A stretch of 64,000 nucleotides of DNA, taken from positions 124,001-188,000 of the forward strand of contig NZ_JAWDIR010000033.1 in assembly GCF_046156265.1 (NCBI RefSeq), given 5' to 3'. Numbering within the stretch: the first letter of the stretch is position 1; each line of letters begins with the position of its first letter. Under the pieces are notes generated by a model. The model saw only the letters and a list, made by a program, of their open reading frames with translations. It ran no database searches and had not been told where the DNA came from. Of this stretch, positions 18,186-28,588 are shown piece by piece. The DNA comes from CAMDHY01 sp046156265 (GTDB lineage: Bacteria; Pseudomonadota; Alphaproteobacteria; Rhizobiales; Segnochrobactraceae). The position numbers and the translations under genes were made by a program.

Positions 18186-19179
18186 CGGATCGCTCCGAGA
18201 AGCCGCGGCACGGCGCGCCCGAACAGGATGGCAGCGATCAGCACGAAGCCCTGGAAGATGCCGGTGTAGAAGGACGACACGCCGCCGGAGAACAGCACCT
18301 TCTGCAGCAGCATCAGGCTGCCGGCGCCGATGATCGAGCCGACGAGGCCGCCGCGCCCGCCCGACAGCGAGGTGCCGCCGAGCGCCACGGCCGCGAAGAC
18401 CAGCATCAGGAACGGCGCGCCGGCGTTCGGATTGCCGGTCGCCGTCTGGGCGCTCAGCATGAAGCCGGCGACGCCGTAGAGCATGCCGGCGCCGACGAAG
18501 GCGACGAAGCGGATGCGCCGCACCGAGACGCCCGACAGCATCGCCGCGTGCTCGTCGGCCCCGACGGCATAGAGGCCGATGCCGGTGTTCGTGCGGGAGA
18601 AGGCGAGCCACGCCAGCGCCACCGCCAGCACCACCAGCCCGGAGACCGGCACGACGCCGAACAGCCGGTCGGTGAGCTCGTAGCTCACCCACTCCGCGAC
18701 CATGCCGCCCGGCGCATCGAGCACCACGAGGGCGAGGCCCTGACAGACGATCATCGTGCCGAGCGTCGCGGCGATCGTCTGCAGGCGCAGCACGGCGACG
18801 AGCCAGCCGTTGACGGCACCCACCGCCGCGCCGATGGCGCAGCAGCCGAGGAGGCTCAGGACCGCGCCGCCCGGCCCTTCCAGCGGATAGACGGCCATGA
18901 AGACGTTGGTGAGCGAGACGACGCCGGCGACCGAGAGGTCGAAGCCGCGCGTCAGCACCACCAGCGTCTCGCCGGCGGCGGCGATCGCGAGCGGCGCGGC
19001 GTTGTTGACGAGGCTCGTGAAGGTCGAGGCCGACAGCGCCCGCGGCTCCCAGAGCGCATAGAGGGCGTAGAGCACGACATAGAGCAGGGCGACGATCGCC
19101 GCGCCGCTGGTGAGGCCGCGCACCAGGCCGGATCGCGACCCGGTGGTGGCGGGACCAGCGGCCGTGTCGGTGGCTGCGC

Positions 19180-19183
<4 letters not shown>
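18182..19183 (-). CDS. ABC transporter permease, ribose/CUT2 type (first permease)
   Basis: 333 residues, multi-span BPD_transp_2 permease. AAGETLVVLTRGFDLSVAGVVSLTNV corresponds to the conserved region after the second or third span, and IGLYAVGADEHAAMLSGVSVRRIRF is the EAA-like cytoplasmic loop contacting the ATPase. GGTSLSGGRGGLVGSIIGAGSLMLL is near the C-terminus. It has ATGA overlaps with both neighbours, so the order ATPase-permease-permease is one tightly coupled operon. The N-terminal 20 residues are Thr/Ala-rich and cytoplasmic. Confidence 0.92.
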
Positions 19184-20721
<1,538 letters not shown>

Positions 20722-20767
20722 GTTCGCGCCCTCCCCAGGGTCTGCAGTGTGTCGGCGGGTCTCTTGT

Positions 20768-20792
20768 GAGAACCTTCTCCGAGAACGTTCTC
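20768..20792. promoter_or_regulatory. Tandem LacI-type operators upstream of the ABC transporter operon
   Basis: GAGAACCTTCTC (20768-20779, one mismatch to symmetry) and GAGAACGTTCTC (20781-20792, perfect) lie 13 bp apart, centre to centre, upstream of the GTG at 20721. The perfect copy shares its 12-bp core with the operator at 17081-17098. Two side-by-side sites suggest stronger or cooperative repression of the transporter. Confidence 0.8.
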
Positions 20793-20961
20793 ATGATTGT
20801 CTCGGCCTCCCGCCGTGTCAAGGGGACGGCGCGTGACGCGGGGGACGGGTCCGTCCCCGGCCAGCCATAATCGGCTGCCAACGAGACGAGCCCCCAGCGT
20901 TTCCGGCGAGGGATCGTCGAGGACATCGGCAGCGGGCGAGGCCCCGAAACGGAGCGACGCG

Positions 20962-21081
20962 ATGGTCGAGAGCAACGTGAAGATCCCTGGACCCGACCAC
21001 CCGATCGTCATCGCGCCGACCGCCTGCCACGTCGCCTTCTATCCGAACCGCGCCGGCGCCATCGAGGTGACGCGGTCGTGA
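20962..21081 (+). pseudogene. Possible remnant of a DUF427 gene (N-terminus only)
   Basis: A 39-codon frame starts MVESNVKIPGPDHPIVIAP, which closely resembles the conserved N-terminus I know from DUF427 proteins (KIPGPDHPI). The frame then loses similarity and stops after TRS, whereas intact members have roughly 90 residues or more. Its TGA overlaps the GTG start of the DUF2066 gene as GTGA, so it may now act as a coupled leader frame. It lies in the 356-bp gap 20722-21077, which otherwise holds only the operators. Confidence 0.5.
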
Positions 21082-21944
21082 CCGTCCGGGCCCTGTGTCT
21101 CGCCGCGACCCTGCTGCCGGCGCTGCTGGTCGCCGCCGCCCCCGCCGTCGCCGCCGAGATCGTCGGAGCGGAGGTGGGTGGGCTCTACCGCGCGACCGTC
21201 ATCGTCACCGGCCGTGAGGAGACCCGGCACGCCGGGCTGCGTCAGGCCTTCGTCGAGGTCCTGGCGAAGGTCTCGGGCGATCCCCGCCTCCTCGGCGACC
21301 CCGCCGCCGCCCTCGTGGCGGAACACGCGCTGGCGGATGCGCCGGAGACGGTCGCCGGCCTCTCCTACCGCGACCGCATGGAGGGCATTCCCGTCCACGA
21401 CGAGCAGGGCTCGCGCGACCGGCCCTACGACCTGACGGGCGCCTTCGACCCGGCCCGCGTCGATGCGGCGCTTTCCGCTCTCGGCCGCAAGCCGTGGGCG
21501 CAGCCCCGGCCGGCGGTGCTCGCGGTCGTGACGGTTCGCCGGGGTGGGACCGAGTTCGTGCTCGCCGGCGACGGGCCGCGCGGCCGCGACATGGTCGAGG
21601 CGCTGACGGTGGCGGCGGAGCGCATGGCGCTGCCGACGGTCATTCCGGACGCCGCCGTCTTGAAGCGGCTCGGCTCGCTGTCGCAGGCAGCCCTGTTCAC
21701 GCCCGGGCCGGAATTCGCCGACACGACCCTCCGGGTCGGCGCCGACGCGACGCTGATCGGCATCCTGATCTGGAGCGACACCGACCGCGGCTGGATCGCC
21801 GAGTGGCACCTCGAGACCGGCCAGGAACCGGGTGCTGCGCCGCCGACGCGCTGGACGGTGCGCGGGGTGAGCTTCGACGCCGCCTTCCGCAACGGCATCG
21901 GCGGCGCCGCGCAGGTGCTGTCGGGCAACGGCGCGCCGGAGTGA
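21078..21944 (+). CDS. DUF2066 domain-containing secreted protein
   Basis: 288 residues of unknown function. The first 25 or so are a signal peptide (VRALCLAATLLPALLVAAAPAVA-AEI), so the product is exported. The early motif GLYRATVIVTGREE...RHAGLRQAFVEVLAKVSGDPRL is the hallmark of DUF2066. The rest is a mix of predicted beta segments with no catalytic pattern that I recognise. The start is GTG at 21078, overlapping the stop of a small upstream frame; an ATG start would remove the signal peptide. It is upstream of rpmI, with a probable promoter between. Confidence 0.85.
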   Translation: MTVRALCLAATLLPALLVAAAPAVAAEIVGAEVGGLYRATVIVTGREETRHAGLRQAFVEVLAKVSGDPRLLGDPAAALVAEHALADAPETVAGLSYRDRMEGIPVHDEQGSRDRPYDLTGAFDPARVDAALSALGRKPWAQPRPAVLAVVTVRRGGTEFVLAGDGPRGRDMVEALTVAAERMALPTVIPDAAVLKRLGSLSQAALFTPGPEFADTTLRVGADATLIGILIWSDTDRGWIAEWHLETGQEPGAAPPTRWTVRGVSFDAAFRNGIGGAAQVLSGNGAPE

Positions 21945-21960
21945 GCGGGCCCGACCGGCG

Positions 21961-21988
21961 TTGCCTTCGCCCGGCCGGACCGCTATAA
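21961..21988 (+). promoter_or_regulatory. Putative sigma70-type promoter for rpmI-rplT
   Basis: TTGCCT (21961-21966) and CTATAA (21983-21988) are separated by 16 nt, just after the DUF2066 gene. This would give a leader of about 130 nt before the rpmI ATG, long enough for ribosomal-protein autoregulation, although I could not assign a known leader structure. Confidence 0.5.
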
Positions 21989-22127
21989 GCCCCAACCTTC
22001 GAGGATCGCCCGGCTAAAAGGGCATGCCGTGGCGGTCCCGAACGCTCATGCGACACCCCTTGGCGGAGCGGCTCCCTCGCGGGACGCCCCGACCATGCGC
22101 GAGGTGTCCCAACGACTGGAGAGCCAA

Positions 22128-22328
22128 ATGCCCAAGCTGAAGACGAAGTCGGGCGCCAAGAAGCGCTTCAAGCTCACCGCCACCGGCAAGGTGAAGGTCC
22201 AGCAGGCCGGCAAGCGCCACGGGATGATCAAGCGGACGACGAAGTTCATCCGCAACGCCCGCGGCACCACCGTGCTCAGCGATCCGGACGCGCGCATCAT
22301 CAAGAAGAACTTCCTGCCGAACGGCTGA
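22128..22328 (+). CDS. rpmI: 50S ribosomal protein L35
   Basis: 66 residues, the usual size of L35. The full family pattern is present: MPKLKTKSGAKKRFKLTATG, KRHGMIKRTTKFIRNARGTT and a C-terminal KKNFLPNG. It is a small basic protein of the large ribosomal subunit. ATG 22128 is chosen because MPK(L/M)KTK is the universal start; the frame remains open upstream but adds non-homologous sequence. It is followed 87 nt later by rplT, the common rpmI-rplT pair; infC is not adjacent in this window. Confidence 0.97.
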   Translation: MPKLKTKSGAKKRFKLTATGKVKVQQAGKRHGMIKRTTKFIRNARGTTVLSDPDARIIKKNFLPNG

Positions 22329-22415
22329 GGCCGTCCGCCGGGTTCCCTTCAAGCTGATCGATCCGCATCCGGTCGCCACGACCGACACTGACACCCTCGA
22401 CGAGGAGTATCCGCC

Positions 22416-22790
22416 ATGGCTCGCGTGAAGCGCGGCGTTGCCGCCCATGCCAAGCACAAGAAGGTCCTGAAGCAGGCTAAGGGCTTCTACGGCCGCCGCA
22501 AGAACACCATCCGCACGGCGAAGGCCGCCGTCGACAAGTCGCTGCAGTACGCCTACCGCGACCGCAAGAACCGCAAGCGCACCTTCCGCGCTTTGTGGAT
22601 CCAGCGCATCAACGCCGCGGTCCGCGAGCACGGCCTGACCTATTCGCGCTTCGTCGATGGTCTCGCCAAGGCGGGCATCGAGGTCGACCGCAAGGTGCTG
22701 TCGGATCTCGCCATCCGCGAGCCCGAGGCCTTCAAGGCACTCGTCGACGCCGCCAAGGCGCACGTCGAGCCCGAGACCGCCGCGGCCTGA
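22416..22790 (+). CDS. rplT: 50S ribosomal protein L20
   Basis: 124 residues. Family features are MARVKRGVAAHAKHKKVLKQAKGFYGRRKN, the basic N-terminal extension that binds 23S rRNA, followed by the globular part with KRTFRALWIQRINAAVREHGLTYSRFV. It is needed for early 50S assembly and in several bacteria represses its own operon. AGGAG lies upstream of the ATG. A strong intrinsic terminator follows 24 nt after the stop. pheST, often next in line in relatives, is not here. Confidence 0.97.
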   Translation: MARVKRGVAAHAKHKKVLKQAKGFYGRRKNTIRTAKAAVDKSLQYAYRDRKNRKRTFRALWIQRINAAVREHGLTYSRFVDGLAKAGIEVDRKVLSDLAIREPEAFKALVDAAKAHVEPETAAA

Positions 22791-22814
22791 CGCCACAGAC
22801 TGCGCATCTGCCTG

Positions 22815-22849
22815 AAAAAAGCGCGCCGGCATCACCGGCGCGCTTTTTG
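22815..22849 (+). terminator. Intrinsic terminator after rplT
   Basis: An A-run is followed by GCGCGCCGG (22821-22829), a 5-nt loop, CCGGCGCGC (22835-22843) and a T-run. The symmetric A/T flanks allow it to act in both directions, ending both rpmI-rplT and the convergent MFS gene. Confidence 0.9.
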
Positions 22850-22882
22850 TCGTGACCGTCTCCCAACCGGCCGATCGCGCCG

Positions 22883-24106
22883 TCAGCGCCGGCCGCCGGC
22901 GATGCGCGCCGCCTCCGGCAGGCGGCGCAGCGTCAACATCGCCGCCGCCCCGAGCAGCGGCCCGGGCACCAGCACGACGAACGCCCACTGCCAGCTGCCG
23001 AGCGCGCCCACCATCGCCGGGATCACCCAGATCGCCGCGATGGTCAGGGCGAAGCCGATGCCGAGCTGCAGCGTCAGCGCCGTGCCGACGAGATCGCGCT
23101 CCCCCGCCTCGGTGACGATCGCCGAGAACTGGGCGGAATCGCCGACGATCGTCGCCCCCCATACCGCCACGACGACGATGAACAGCCACAGCGGTCCGTC
23201 GAAGACGAGGCCGATCGACAGCGCGCAGGCAGCCGAGACCAGCATCAGGCCGCTCGTCGTGATCGTCCGGCCGATGCGATCGGCGAGCCACCCGCCGCCG
23301 ACGCAGCCGATGGCACCGGCGGCGATCGCCAGGAACGTCACCAGCGACGGCGCGATCGCCACGGCCTGAGCAGCAAACGCGCTGGTGGTGAAGGCGAAGA
23401 TCCACGCCCACATGGCGTAGAGTTCCCACATGTGGCCGAAGTAGCCGAGGCTCGCCAGCACGACGGCGCGGTTGCGCACGACGCGGCCGACCTGCCCCGG
23501 GTCGAAGCGCGCCACCGGGAACGGGTACGGCCCCTCGCGCACGGCGACGAGCAGGATCACCCCGCCGGCAAGCGTTGCCGCCGAGGTGGCGGCGACGACG
23601 AGCCGCCAGTCGGTCTCGACGGTGGCGCGTAGCAGGTGCGGCAGCGCCGAGCCGAGCGTCAGGGCGGCGATGGCCGCACCGAGGGCGAAGCCGCGGCCCC
23701 GGATGAACCAGGTGGCGAGCAGCTTCAGCGCCGGCGGATAGAGCCCGGCGAGGCAGATGCCGGTGAGGAAGCGGGCGGCCACGGCCGCCTCGAACTGCGG
23801 CACCAGCAGCGGCAGGGCATTCGCGGCGGCGGCGACCCCCGCGGCGGTGATCATCAGCCGCCGGGGCGGCACGATGTCCGGGAGGTTGCCGAGCCCGAGC
23901 ATCAGGGCGCCGGCGACGAAGCCGGCCTGGACCGCGATCGTCAGCGCCGAGGCGGCGACCTCGCTCAGCTGCCACAGCGCGGCGAGCTCCGGCGCCACCG
24001 CGGTGGCCGAGAACCACGTCGACATCGTCAGCACGAGGGAGAGGCAGATCGCCGCCAGCGCGCGGCCTCGCCCGCTCGCTTCACCGCTTGCCGGCGTGGC
24101 CTTCAT
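22883..24106 (-). CDS. MFS transporter
   Basis: 407 residues with about 12 hydrophobic helices. GLGNLPDIVPPRR and GGGWLADRIGRTITT are the loop motifs after helices 2 and 8 of major facilitator proteins, and ARFLTGICLAGLYPPALKLLATW fits helix 4-5. It is an inner-membrane secondary transporter of unknown cargo (YnfM/CynX-like impression only). ATG 24106 has AAGGA upstream. It is divergent from a diguanylate cyclase gene, with 143 nt shared as promoter region. Confidence 0.9.
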   Translation of the reverse strand: MKATPASGEASGRGRALAAICLSLVLTMSTWFSATAVAPELAALWQLSEVAASALTIAVQAGFVAGALMLGLGNLPDIVPPRRLMITAAGVAAAANALPLLVPQFEAAVAARFLTGICLAGLYPPALKLLATWFIRGRGFALGAAIAALTLGSALPHLLRATVETDWRLVVAATSAATLAGGVILLVAVREGPYPFPVARFDPGQVGRVVRNRAVVLASLGYFGHMWELYAMWAWIFAFTTSAFAAQAVAIAPSLVTFLAIAAGAIGCVGGGWLADRIGRTITTSGLMLVSAACALSIGLVFDGPLWLFIVVVAVWGATIVGDSAQFSAIVTEAGERDLVGTALTLQLGIGFALTIAAIWVIPAMVGALGSWQWAFVVLVPGPLLGAAAMLTLRRLPEAARIAGGRR

Positions 24107-24249
24107 GCGGCTGGTCCTTTCGGCGCGGCGCGGCTTCCCCGACGTCGCCGAACAGGGTATCGCCGTCCCGACCCGGGCTGTCCACACCGGCGACGCCACC
24201 GCACGAGAGCGCGGATGCCGCCGGTTTGCGGCATGACTGAGGGCCGACG

Positions 24250-25398
24250 ATGCTCGACCACAAGACGCTGTTCTTCGCCGCAACGGTGGCGATCGGCTGC
24301 GTCGGACTGCTGCTGATCGTCGCCTGGCTGCAGAACCGCAGAGACCGCACGCTTCTGTGCTGGTCGATCGGCTACGGGCTCTTCGCGAGCGGGCTCGCCC
24401 TGATCACGCTGCGCGAGGCCCTTCCCTGGTTCGTCGGCTATCCGCTCGCCAACGCCGTCCTGGTCGCCGGCTACGCCTTCAACTGGGCGGGCGTGCGGGT
24501 GTTCGACGGCCGCCGCATCCTCTGGGTCCTGACGCTGGGCGGGCCTTTGCTGTGTGGCGTCGCCTACCTGGTCCCGGGCGTGGCGGAGGACTATCGGGCG
24601 CGCGCCTTCATCGTCACGGCGCTCGCCGCCGCCTACAGCTTCGTCATCGTCGTCGATCTGCTGCGCGCCCGCGGCGACGGGCTGCGCGCCCGGCCGGCGC
24701 TCGCCGCCACCATCGGCGTGAACGGCTCCGCCAACGCAGTGCGCGCCGGCCACTCGCTGACGGTGGCACCGGACTTCGACATGCTGAGCGTGTCGGAGCC
24801 GGTGCTGTCGATCACCGGCCTCGTCTCTCTGCTCGCCGTGGTGGCGGCAAACTTGTTACTGATGGCGATGTCGAAGGAGCGCGTCGCGGCGGCGATGCAG
24901 CGTCTCGCCAACACCGACCCGCTCACCGGCGCCGCCTCGCGGGGACGCTTCTTCACGGTCGCGGCGGCAATGACGGAGGCCGCCCACACCGAGGGCAAGC
25001 CGCTGTCGATGGTCGTCTTCGACCTCGACGGCTTCAAGGCCGTCAACGACGGTGCCGGCCACGAGGCGGGCGACGCGCTCCTGCACCACTTCGCCGACAT
25101 CGTCCGCACCGCGCTTCCCGTGAACGGCGTCTTCGGCCGCATCGGCGGCGAGGAATTCGCCGTTGCCATCCCCGGGGACGAGGAGGAGGCCGCGAGGTTC
25201 GCCGAGACGGTCCGCCGCCGCTATGCGGCGACGGCCACCGCGACGGTCGAGGCCGCTCCGACGGTCAGCGCCGGCCTCGCGGCGCTGGTGTTCGGTGAGA
25301 AGGCGGAGACCCTCGTCGCGCGGGCCGACAAGGCGCTCTATGCCGCCAAGGCGGCGGGCCGCGACCAGGTGAAGCGGGCTCCGGCGCTCAACCGGTGA
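24250..25398 (+). CDS. Membrane diguanylate cyclase (GGDEF domain)
   Basis: 382 residues. The N-terminal 205 residues hold about six hydrophobic helices forming an unclassified membrane sensor. The GGDEF domain follows: NTDPLTGAASRGRF, FDLDGFKAVND and the active site GGEEF at 299-303. It probably makes cyclic di-GMP from two GTP at the inner membrane. The position where an inhibitory RxxD I-site is usually found has RTAL instead, so product inhibition may be absent. It overlaps the convergent smr gene by 11 nt. No EAL domain is present. Confidence 0.92.
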   Translation: MLDHKTLFFAATVAIGCVGLLLIVAWLQNRRDRTLLCWSIGYGLFASGLALITLREALPWFVGYPLANAVLVAGYAFNWAGVRVFDGRRILWVLTLGGPLLCGVAYLVPGVAEDYRARAFIVTALAAAYSFVIVVDLLRARGDGLRARPALAATIGVNGSANAVRAGHSLTVAPDFDMLSVSEPVLSITGLVSLLAVVAANLLLMAMSKERVAAAMQRLANTDPLTGAASRGRFFTVAAAMTEAAHTEGKPLSMVVFDLDGFKAVNDGAGHEAGDALLHHFADIVRTALPVNGVFGRIGGEEFAVAIPGDEEEAARFAETVRRRYAATATATVEAAPTVSAGLAALVFGEKAETLVARADKALYAAKAAGRDQVKRAPALNR

Positions 25399-25996
25399 CG
25401 CGACCACGCCGTCGCAGCCGGACGTACAGCGCGCCGCCGCCGCCGTGCGGCGGGGCGGCCTCGCCGTAGCTTTCCACCAGGCTGGCCGCGTCGCGCGCGC
25501 CGAGCCAGGCCGGCACCAGGCGGCGCAGCACGCCGCGCTCGCCGTCGCTGTGGCGCTCGGCATCGCCGGGGCGGCCCTTGCCGGTGATGACCAGCACGGT
25601 CTTCAGCCCCTCCGCCTGCTTCGAGGCGAGAAAGCCGAGCAGGACCGCGTGGGCGCGCGCCTGCGTCAGGCCGTGCAGGTCGATGCGCGCCTCCACCGCC
25701 GTGTGACCGCGGGCGATGCGCAGACGGGTGCGGCGGTCGATGTCGCCCGGTGCCGGCTTCGGCGGCGGCGCGACTGGGCGGCCCCGGGCGGGCGCCGGTT
25801 TCGCGGGCGCGGCGGCTGCGTCGGGCTTCGGAGCCTCGGTCGGTGCGGGCTTCGGCGGTTCCGCCAGCGGCAGTTCCGCCGGCTTGGCGACGATGCGGCG
25901 GCGGCGCTGGCGGAGCGGCGTCACCGTGGCGGCGACGGCCTCCCACAGCGCCCGGTCGACGGGATCGAGCGGCGGCCGGCCGCGCCTAGCCGCCAT
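25388..25996 (-). CDS. Smr/MutS2-C domain protein
   Basis: 202 residues. The first 90 are Pro/Ala/Lys-rich and probably disordered. The Smr domain follows: IDLHGLTQARAHAVLLGFLA carries the DLHGL motif, then VLVITGKG, the TGKG motif, and a C-terminal GALYVRLRRRGR. Stand-alone Smr proteins have nuclease or RNA-binding activity in several systems. ATG 25996 lies inside the mltA gene end (11-nt overlap), so the two are probably translated together; mltA-smr adjacency is common in Hyphomicrobiales. Confidence 0.9.
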   Translation of the reverse strand: MAARRGRPPLDPVDRALWEAVAATVTPLRQRRRRIVAKPAELPLAEPPKPAPTEAPKPDAAAAPAKPAPARGRPVAPPPKPAPGDIDRRTRLRIARGHTAVEARIDLHGLTQARAHAVLLGFLASKQAEGLKTVLVITGKGRPGDAERHSDGERGVLRRLVPAWLGARDAASLVESYGEAAPPHGGGGALYVRLRRRGRVTG

Positions 25997-27143
25997 CGCG
26001 CGGCACCAGCACGAACACCTCGGCCGGATGGCGCAACCGTCCGGCCACGGCACCCGCCGCGACGCCGGCCCCGACGAAGATGTCGCCGCGCCCGGCGCCC
26101 TTGATCGCCGAGCCGGTGTCGTGCGCCGCCATCAGCCGGCGGAACGGCGCCAGCGCGCCGCCGGGTCCGATCGGCAGGTCGGCGACGACGAAGACGGGCA
26201 GGCCGTAGGGCTGGACGGACGGATCGACGGCCAGACTTCGGCCGGCGATCAGCGGCACGCCGAGCGCGCCCACCGGCCCCTCGTTCGCCGGCCTGTCGAG
26301 GGGCCGGAAGAACACGAACGAGCGGTTCTCAGCCATCAGCGCACCCGCCTCGTCGGGGTGGGCCTTCAGCCAGGCGGCGAGGCGGTCGGCGGTCATGTCC
26401 TCGCGGGCGATCTCGCCGCGGTCGATGAGGATGCGGCCGATGGCGGTGTAGGGGTGGCCATTCTTGCCGTCGTAGCCGACCCGCAGCACCCGCCCGTCGG
26501 GCAGGCGGACGCGGGCCGAGCCCTGGACGTGGACGAAGAAGGCGTCGACCGGATCGGCGAGCCAAACGAGCTCGAGGCCGCGCCCCGACAGGGCGCCGGC
26601 CTCGATCGCGGCGCGGTCGTCGAAGGCCGACAGGCGGCCGGCCGCGTCGCGGCGGGCGTGGCTGAAGCCTTCGAGCGCGCCGGTGCCCTTCTTCAGGTCG
26701 ACGAGATCGGGCGGGCGGCGATAGAGCGGCGTCCGGTAGGGACCGCCGGGGGCGAGGGAGCCTGCCACCTCCGGCTCGAAATAGCCGGTGACGAAGCCGT
26801 CGGACGTGACGCGGACGGGCCGAAACTCGGTCTCGAAGAAGCGGCGGGCGGTGGCGGCGTCCGGCCGCGCGGGCAGCGCGGTGGCGGCGGCGCAGGCGCG
26901 GCGGAAGGCGGCGCTGTCGACCGCCACCGCGGTCTTGGCGCGCTTGCGCCCGACCGCGGCGGGGCACCCGGCCCGGAAGGCGACCAGCGCGGCGGCGTGG
27001 TCGTCGGCGGCCCAGCCGGGGATGTCGGCGAAGCGCACCGCCTGTGCGGCGGCGGTGTTCGCGGGAAGGAGCAGGGACGCCGCGGCGAGCGCCAGGGTCC
27101 CGGCAAGGGCCAGCGCCGCCGCCGGCACGACCGGCCGGCGCAC
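25986..27143 (-). CDS. mltA: Membrane-bound-type lytic murein transglycosylase A
   Basis: 385 residues. The N-terminus is a signal peptide without an evident lipobox Cys, so it may be soluble in the periplasm. The MltA domain shows FVTGYFEPEVAGS, PYRTPLYRRPPDL, and VWLADPVDAFFVHVQGSARVRLPDG with the conserved region around the catalytic Asp. The 3D domain follows (RSLAVDPSVQPYGLPVFV, MAAHDTGSAIKGAGRGDIFVG). It cleaves peptidoglycan glycan strands to 1,6-anhydro products. It starts with GTG 4 nt after the tim44-like gene stop. Confidence 0.93.
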   Translation of the reverse strand: MRRPVVPAAALALAGTLALAAASLLLPANTAAAQAVRFADIPGWAADDHAAALVAFRAGCPAAVGRKRAKTAVAVDSAAFRRACAAATALPARPDAATARRFFETEFRPVRVTSDGFVTGYFEPEVAGSLAPGGPYRTPLYRRPPDLVDLKKGTGALEGFSHARRDAAGRLSAFDDRAAIEAGALSGRGLELVWLADPVDAFFVHVQGSARVRLPDGRVLRVGYDGKNGHPYTAIGRILIDRGEIAREDMTADRLAAWLKAHPDEAGALMAENRSFVFFRPLDRPANEGPVGALGVPLIAGRSLAVDPSVQPYGLPVFVVADLPIGPGGALAPFRRLMAAHDTGSAIKGAGRGDIFVGAGVAAGAVAGRLRHPAEVFVLVPRDGG

Positions 27144-27147
27144 GGCC

Positions 27148-27870
27148 TCAGTCCGCCGATTCGGTCGCGACGAGCTTCCAGTTCGGGTCGCGGCTCGAGA
27201 TGTCGCGGGCGAACGTCCAGATGTCGACGACCTCGACGACCTTGTTGGCGTCGCCCTCGACGACGGTGCCGTCGCGGCCGCGGGTGAGCGAGATCAGCTC
27301 GCTGCGGAAGCGCACGGTGACGTGGGCGGTCGGCCCCTTCAGCGAGGCGTCGACGATCTCGGCCTTCTCGATGCCGACGAAGGTGGACTCGACCTTCTCG
27401 CCACGCGACTCGCGGTCGGCGATGGCGGTGTCGAAGCCCTCGAAGACCTCCCTCGAGAGCAGCGGCTTCAGGTTCTTGCGATCGCCCTCGGCAAAGGCCG
27501 TGACGATCATCTCGTAGGCGGCGCGCGCGCCGGTGACGAAGTGCTCGGGATCGAAGCTCGGGTCGCTGGCGACGATGGCGGTGAGCTGCTCGTTCAGGCT
27601 CGACCCCGCCGGAGCGATGCGGGCGATCCGCTCGGCCGCCTCGGCGCTCTGCTCGGACGAAAGCTCGCCGGGCTGCTTGGCGGACGGCAGCGAAACGACG
27701 TTGTCGGGGCGCGTCGCGCCGGACGCATCGGCGTTGTCGCGGGCCTGATAGGGATCGACGGGCTGTCGTTCGTTGCCGGTCCGGCGGCCCAGCACGCTGC
27801 GCAGCCGCAGGAACACGGCGACCGCCAGCACCAGGAAGATGATGTTGTAGATGTCGAACAGCTCGTTCAT
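27148..27870 (-). CDS. Tim44/TimA family adaptor protein
   Basis: 240 residues. An N-terminal membrane span (FDIYNIIFLVLAVAVFLRLRSVLGRR) is followed by a linker and a Tim44-like domain (FDPEHFVTGARAAYEMIVTAFAEGD, VVDIWTFARDISSRDPNWKLVATES). It is related to the mitochondrial import adaptor Tim44. In alphaproteobacteria these are membrane-anchored proteins of uncertain role. It is the first gene of the tim44-mltA-smr unit and is divergent from fxsA; the 205-nt gap between them holds no other gene. Confidence 0.92.
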   Translation of the reverse strand: MNELFDIYNIIFLVLAVAVFLRLRSVLGRRTGNERQPVDPYQARDNADASGATRPDNVVSLPSAKQPGELSSEQSAEAAERIARIAPAGSSLNEQLTAIVASDPSFDPEHFVTGARAAYEMIVTAFAEGDRKNLKPLLSREVFEGFDTAIADRESRGEKVESTFVGIEKAEIVDASLKGPTAHVTVRFRSELISLTRGRDGTVVEGDANKVVEVVDIWTFARDISSRDPNWKLVATESAD

Positions 27871-28075
27871 CTTCCGCTCACCGATCGGCCGGCCCCCGGT
27901 GCCCGCCGCTTTCCAAGTCCACGTTCAGGCCCGGCTCGTGCCGCCCCGGGGATGCACCGCAGGCGCGCCCTCCCCATATGTAGGTTCCGTTCAACCAGCA
28001 TAAAGGCACGCGCACAACCCTCGTCGTCGTCCCGGCCAAAATGGCGGGGCAGGAAGGGGGCGCCGACAGGACACG

Positions 28076-28543
28076 ATGCCCCTCATTCTCGCGCTCTTGC
28101 CGTTCGTTCTCCTCATCGCCGCGGAGATCGCCGCCTTCATCCTCGTCGGCGAAGCGATCGGCGTGCTGCCGACGGTGGCGCTCGTCTTCGCGCTGTCGGT
28201 CGCCGGCGTGATCCTCACCCGCCGGCAGGGCCTCGGCGCCCTCCTGCGCATCCGCGCCGAGCTCGACGCCGGCCGCATGCCCGGCGAGGCGATGGGCCAC
28301 GCGGCGATGATCGTGCTCGCCGGCACGCTGCTCATCATCCCCGGCTTCGTCACCGACGCCATCGGCCTGCTGCTGTTCGTGCCGGCGGTGCGCTCGGCGC
28401 TGTGGCGGGCGATCGGACGCCGCCTGAAGGTCAAGGTGGTGAGCACCGGCCCGCGCCGCGGCGGCCCGGTGGTCGACCTCGACCCCGATTCCTACTCTCC
28501 CGTCCCGGACCGCCCGCCGGAGCGCCTGCCGCCGGCCCCCTGA
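28076..28543 (+). CDS. fxsA: FxsA family membrane protein
   Basis: 155 residues. Hydrophobic helices (LILALLPFVLLIAAEIAAFILVG; LPTVALVFALSVAGVILTRRQG) and the family stretch AGTLLIIPGFVTDAIGLLLFVPAVR identify FxsA, an inner-membrane cytoplasmic-face protein known for suppressing F-plasmid exclusion of phage T7. The charged C-terminus ends in a Pro-rich tail. It lies in the conserved secB/fxsA/tim44 neighbourhood. Its cellular function is still unclear. Confidence 0.92.
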   Translation: MPLILALLPFVLLIAAEIAAFILVGEAIGVLPTVALVFALSVAGVILTRRQGLGALLRIRAELDAGRMPGEAMGHAAMIVLAGTLLIIPGFVTDAIGLLLFVPAVRSALWRAIGRRLKVKVVSTGPRRGGPVVDLDPDSYSPVPDRPPERLPPAP

Positions 28544-28588
28544 GGCACCAATCCACGTCCCGCGCCGCAGCGCCTCGGGCGCGGCGGC

